DNA from: an uncultured Ruminococcus sp.
GTDB lineage: Bacteria > Bacillota > Clostridia > Oscillospirales > CAG-272
DNA length: 9,916 nucleotides
NCBI GenBank assembly: GCA_905202255.1
Contig: CAJKRH010000060.1
Span: 1 to 9,916 of the forward strand
Direction: 5' to 3'
In this document: positions 7,765 to 9,916 of the stretch, in pieces
Numbering within the stretch: the stretch's first letter is position 1
How the letters are laid out: the number at the start of each line of letters is the position of its first letter
Position numbers and translations under genes: made by a program
Notes under the pieces: model-generated
What the model was told of the DNA's origin: nothing
Databases searched by the model: none
The model's input: the letters and a program-made list of their open reading frames with translations, nothing else

Positions 7765-7808
7765 ATAATAAATCGCATTTGCGAAAAAATTTTCAAGAGG
7801 AGATACTT

Positions 7809-9428
7809 ATGAAAAAAATTGTAGCGCTTATGCTCGCAGTTATAATGCTTGCGTGCGCCGTAGCGGGTTGCGGTGAGAAGGAAACACCCACCACCGAAAG
7901 CACAACCACCGTTACAACAGTAGCAACAACTACAACAACAGAAGAAACGGTAGCCACCACGACAACAGAGGCTACTACCACCACGGAAACCACAACAGAG
8001 GCAACCACGACAACGGAAACGACAACCGAGCCTCCCGTAGTAGTTCCCGAGGTTCCGAAGCCGCTCGTACATATCACATTTGACGAGCTCACCGACGATC
8101 TCATATTCGCCGATGATTCCGGCAACGGATATGACGCGAAGGCAAATAAGAAGCTGAAGCTCACAGAGGGTAAATTCGGCAAGGCTGTAAGCCTTGAGTC
8201 GGTAAATCAGTTTATTGAGATTGCAGACAACGAAGCCTTCAAATTCTCGAAGAATGACAGCTTTACTATAGATGTATGGTTCAAGTGGTCCGGCAAGAAA
8301 GCCGGCACAAACTGGCCCTGCATTATCCAAAAGGGTCTCGTTCAGAGCAAGAACCTCTATAAGTATGCAGGTTTCTGGATAAACTCCGGCGACAGCAAGC
8401 TCAATCTCGGTATTACATCTTCAAATTCCCAGAGCAAGTACAGCAACAACCCCGTAAGCGATGCTATAGATACAGAGTGGCATCATGCAGTGGCTGTTCA
8501 GGATGCAGAGGCGGGAACAATCAGCGTTTATTTTGACGGTAAGCTCGCAGTAAAGCTTCCCGCTATCGATGCTTCCTCCGCAGGCTGTCCCTTTACTATC
8601 GGTTATAACGGCAGCGACGGTCAGTTTGTCGGCGCTATTGACGAACTCAATATTTATGATTTCGCTCTTGATATGGGCGAAGCAAGCAAGTCTGTAGACG
8701 ATATGCTTTTCAAAACATACAACTACACGAGCGAGACAGGAAAAACTGTCTCGCTTCCTTATAGGTTGTTCCTTCCCAAGGGCTATGAAGAGAGCAAATC
8801 GGCTGAATATCCCGTTCTTCTTTTTCTCCATGGCTACGGCGAAATAGGAAGCGACAATACCAAGCAGATAAGAATCCTCGGCGGAAGCAATGCATTGCTT
8901 GACAAGCTTGTATCGGACGGAAGCTGTGTAATAATTGCTCCGCAGTGCAATGACCCTGCGGAATACAACTGGGTTCCGATAAATCACCAATGGAAAACAG
9001 GCTCCCGCGAGCTGACAGCCAAGCCCACGATAACACTTGAGGCGGCAACGGCTCTGCTCAAGGAATACATCGCGGAGGGCAAAATCGATACAAAGCGAGT
9101 TTATGTTTCGGGTATATCCATGGGCGGATACGGAACATGGGAAATAATAGCGCGCAATCCCGAGCTTTTTGCGGCGGCTGTACCGCTCTGCGGCGCAGGC
9201 ATCCCCTCCAAGGCGGCAGAACTCAAAGATATGGCTATATGGGCTTTCCACGGTCTGGCTGACCCGACAGTCCCCGCAAAGGGAACGCAGGATATGCAGC
9301 AGGCTATAAAAGCGGCAGGCGGCACGAAGTTCAAGGCGACATATTTTGAGGGCGTAGGTCACAATATATGGACGCAGGCATTCGGATATCCGGGACTGGT
9401 GGAATGGATTCTCTCACAGTCGAAATAA
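7809..9428 (+). CDS. Surface lipoprotein with LamG-like and esterase domains
   Basis: The product is a 539-aa predicted extracellular lipoprotein. The start at 7809 is chosen because AGAGGAG lies 6 nt upstream (7796-7802) and the protein then opens with a textbook lipoprotein signal: MKKIV, a hydrophobic core, and lipobox VAGC with lipidated Cys21. Residues 24-75 form a Thr/Glu linker, including an exact tandem pair of EATTTTETTT (54-63, 64-73). Residues about 87-285 resemble a LamG/concanavalin-type beta-sandwich (DSGNGYDA, FTIDVWFKW, EWHHAVAV, GAIDELNIYDFAL). Residues about 303-539 are an alpha/beta hydrolase of the PHB-depolymerase/carbohydrate-esterase type, with HGYG oxyanion segment (341-344), nucleophile Ser437 in GISMGG, Asp485 in HGLAD and His518 in GVGH. 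It probably binds and deacylates a polysaccharide outside the cell; the substrate is inferred only. It has its own promoter, and the tandem repeat array starts 5 bp after its stop. Confidence 0.92.
   Translation: MKKIVALMLAVIMLACAVAGCGEKETPTTESTTTVTTVATTTTTEETVATTTTEATTTTETTTEATTTTETTTEPPVVVPEVPKPLVHITFDELTDDLIFADDSGNGYDAKANKKLKLTEGKFGKAVSLESVNQFIEIADNEAFKFSKNDSFTIDVWFKWSGKKAGTNWPCIIQKGLVQSKNLYKYAGFWINSGDSKLNLGITSSNSQSKYSNNPVSDAIDTEWHHAVAVQDAEAGTISVYFDGKLAVKLPAIDASSAGCPFTIGYNGSDGQFVGAIDELNIYDFALDMGEASKSVDDMLFKTYNYTSETGKTVSLPYRLFLPKGYEESKSAEYPVLLFLHGYGEIGSDNTKQIRILGGSNALLDKLVSDGSCVIIAPQCNDPAEYNWVPINHQWKTGSRELTAKPTITLEAATALLKEYIAEGKIDTKRVYVSGISMGGYGTWEIIARNPELFAAAVPLCGAGIPSKAAELKDMAIWAFHGLADPTVPAKGTQDMQQAIKAAGGTKFKATYFEGVGHNIWTQAFGYPGLVEWILSQSK
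7968..8027 (+). repeat. In-gene tandem repeat coding the Thr/Glu linker
   Basis: Two adjacent 30-nt copies encode the identical decapeptide EATTTTETTT. The DNA copies differ only at synonymous third positions, so the peptide has been kept while the codons drifted. The linker probably spaces the catalytic part from the membrane and may be O-glycosylated, as Thr-rich linkers of secreted carbohydrate enzymes often are. Confidence 0.7.
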
Positions 9429-9537
9429 TGTGGGAATGCTAAAAAAGCACAGACCGAAAAAGTGAAGGGAAATGTTTTAAATTGACAAAGACATTCATGA
9501 AAGCTAAAGTTTTTCGGTAATATCAATTTTAATGAAG

Positions 9538-9570
9538 GCAGGCAATCCGCGCGGATTGCCTGCGTTTTAT
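9538..9570 (+). terminator. Terminator-like hairpin in repeat unit 1
   Basis: GCAGGCAATCC and GGATTGCCTGC form a perfect 11-bp stem with loop CGCG (9538-9563; the whole 26 bp is palindromic), followed by GTTTTAT. It is the first good terminator after the lipoprotein gene and probably ends its transcript. Confidence 0.7.
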
Positions 9571-9588
9571 CGTATTCACTTTTTCTCT

Positions 9589-9643
9589 CGCCGAAATCCG
9601 TCTCTGCCGTACGGCTGTACGGCTACGAAACGGATATTCGACG
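9589..9643. other. Compound hairpin in the constant block, unit 1
   Basis: An inner 7-bp hairpin, GCCGTAC (9606-9612) with GTACGGC (9617-9623) and loop GGCT, is enclosed by an internal loop (CTCT/TACGAA) and an outer stem: ATCCGT/ACGGAT (9596-9601/9630-9635), then CGAA/TTCG (9592-9595/9637-9640) past a bulged A, then CG/CG. It could be a folded RNA or a DNA cruciform; no family was recognised. Confidence 0.5.
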
Positions 9644-9772
9644 ACTCTGCGCATTTTTATCTATTCCGGAATGCTAAAAAAGCACAGACCGAAAAAGTGA
9701 AGGGTGTGTGCTTTTTAAGGCAAAAGACATTTATGAAAGCTAAAACTTTCACTGATATCAATTTAAAGGAAG

Positions 9773-9807
9773 GCAGGCAATCCGCTCGCGGGTTGCCTGC
9801 GTTTTAT
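9773..9807 (+). terminator. Terminator-like hairpin in repeat unit 2
   Basis: The counterpart of the unit 1 hairpin: GCAGGCAATCCG (9773-9784) pairs with CGGGTTGCCTGC (9789-9800) around loop CTCG, followed by GTTTTAT. One T-A pair of unit 1 has become T-G and the loop region has changed, but the stem is kept at 12 bp. Confidence 0.65.
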
Positions 9808-9825
9808 CGTATTCACTTTTTCTCT

Positions 9826-9880
9826 CGCCGAAATCCGTCTCTGCCGTACGGCTGTACGGCTACGAAACGGATATTCGACG
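9826..9880. other. Compound hairpin in the constant block, unit 2
   Basis: This is an identical copy of the 9589-9643 structure, 237 bp further on. Because the two copies do not differ at all, they give no covariation evidence for the fold. Confidence 0.5.
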
Positions 9881-9916
9881 ACTCTGCGCATTTTTATCTA
9901 TTCCGGAATGCTAAAA

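Larger units (their letters stand above)
9433..9916. repeat. Tandem array of 235-237 bp units, running off the window
   Basis: Unit 1 is 9433-9667 (235 bp), unit 2 is 9668-9904 (237 bp), and unit 3 starts at 9905 and is cut by the window end. Each unit has a left block of 37 nt identical in both (9433-9469, 9668-9704), a diverged core of 86 or 88 nt (9470-9555, 9705-9792), and a right block of 112 nt identical in both (9556-9667, 9793-9904). The unit junction creates the palindrome ATTCCGGAAT (9663-9672, 9900-9909). An 11-bp inverted repeat, GAAAAAGTGAA with TTCACTTTTTC, brackets most of the core in each unit (9456-9466/9575-9585 and 9691-9701/9812-9822). No known element family was recognised. 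Confidence 0.9.

Noticed and set aside
7755..7808. Upstream ATG (7755) giving an 18-residue longer lipoprotein
   Set aside because: It lies inside the promoter spacer and would bury the lipoprotein signal; the ATG at 7809 has a ribosome site and a standard signal peptide.
9433..9916. CRISPR array
   Set aside because: The constant blocks are 149 nt and the variable cores 86-88 nt, far larger than CRISPR repeats and spacers. The cores are related to each other, and no cas gene is present.

Overview
The window looks like chromosomal DNA from an anaerobic Gram-positive of the Clostridia, most likely an Oscillospiraceae/Ruminococcus-type gut or rumen bacterium. This is inferred from strong AGGAGG-type ribosome sites, a TTG start, an XRE regulator fused to membrane helices, a PBP5-type carboxypeptidase with a Gram-positive signal peptide, and a lipoprotein with a Thr/Glu-rich linker like those on secreted carbohydrate-active enzymes. 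No rRNA, tRNA, transposase, phage gene or CRISPR array was found.

Layout. Positions 1-300 hold a hairpin-rich stretch with no convincing gene, ending in a clear rightward terminator (276-310). A strong promoter (302-330) overlaps that terminator's T-tail and is followed by a small GC hairpin plus T5 in the leader (350-374). It drives a tightly packed rightward five-gene operon (396-6352): ABC ATPase, large ABC permease, intracellular GH95 alpha-fucosidase-type glycosidase, XRE/membrane regulator, and a histidine-phosphatase-family enzyme. A bidirectional terminator (6379-6411) separates the operon from a convergent leftward gene for a D,D-carboxypeptidase (6454-7605). Diverging from it, with its own promoter, is a surface lipoprotein (7809-9428) made of a Thr-rich linker, a LamG-like domain and a serine esterase/hydrolase domain.

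From 9433 to the window end lies a tandem array of about 235-237 bp units: two complete copies and the start of a third. Each unit joins a 149-nt block, identical between copies, to an 86-88 nt diverged core that still encodes the same terminator-like hairpin. This is the least explained part of the window and probably continues beyond it.

How the genes may work together (inference): the lipoprotein esterase could act on external glycans, the GH95 enzyme would act in the cytoplasm on imported fucosylated or related oligosaccharides, and the ABC-2-like exporter with the XRE/membrane protein may form a regulated export or envelope-response module. No sugar importer or fucose catabolic gene is visible here, so any complete fucose pathway would have to be elsewhere.
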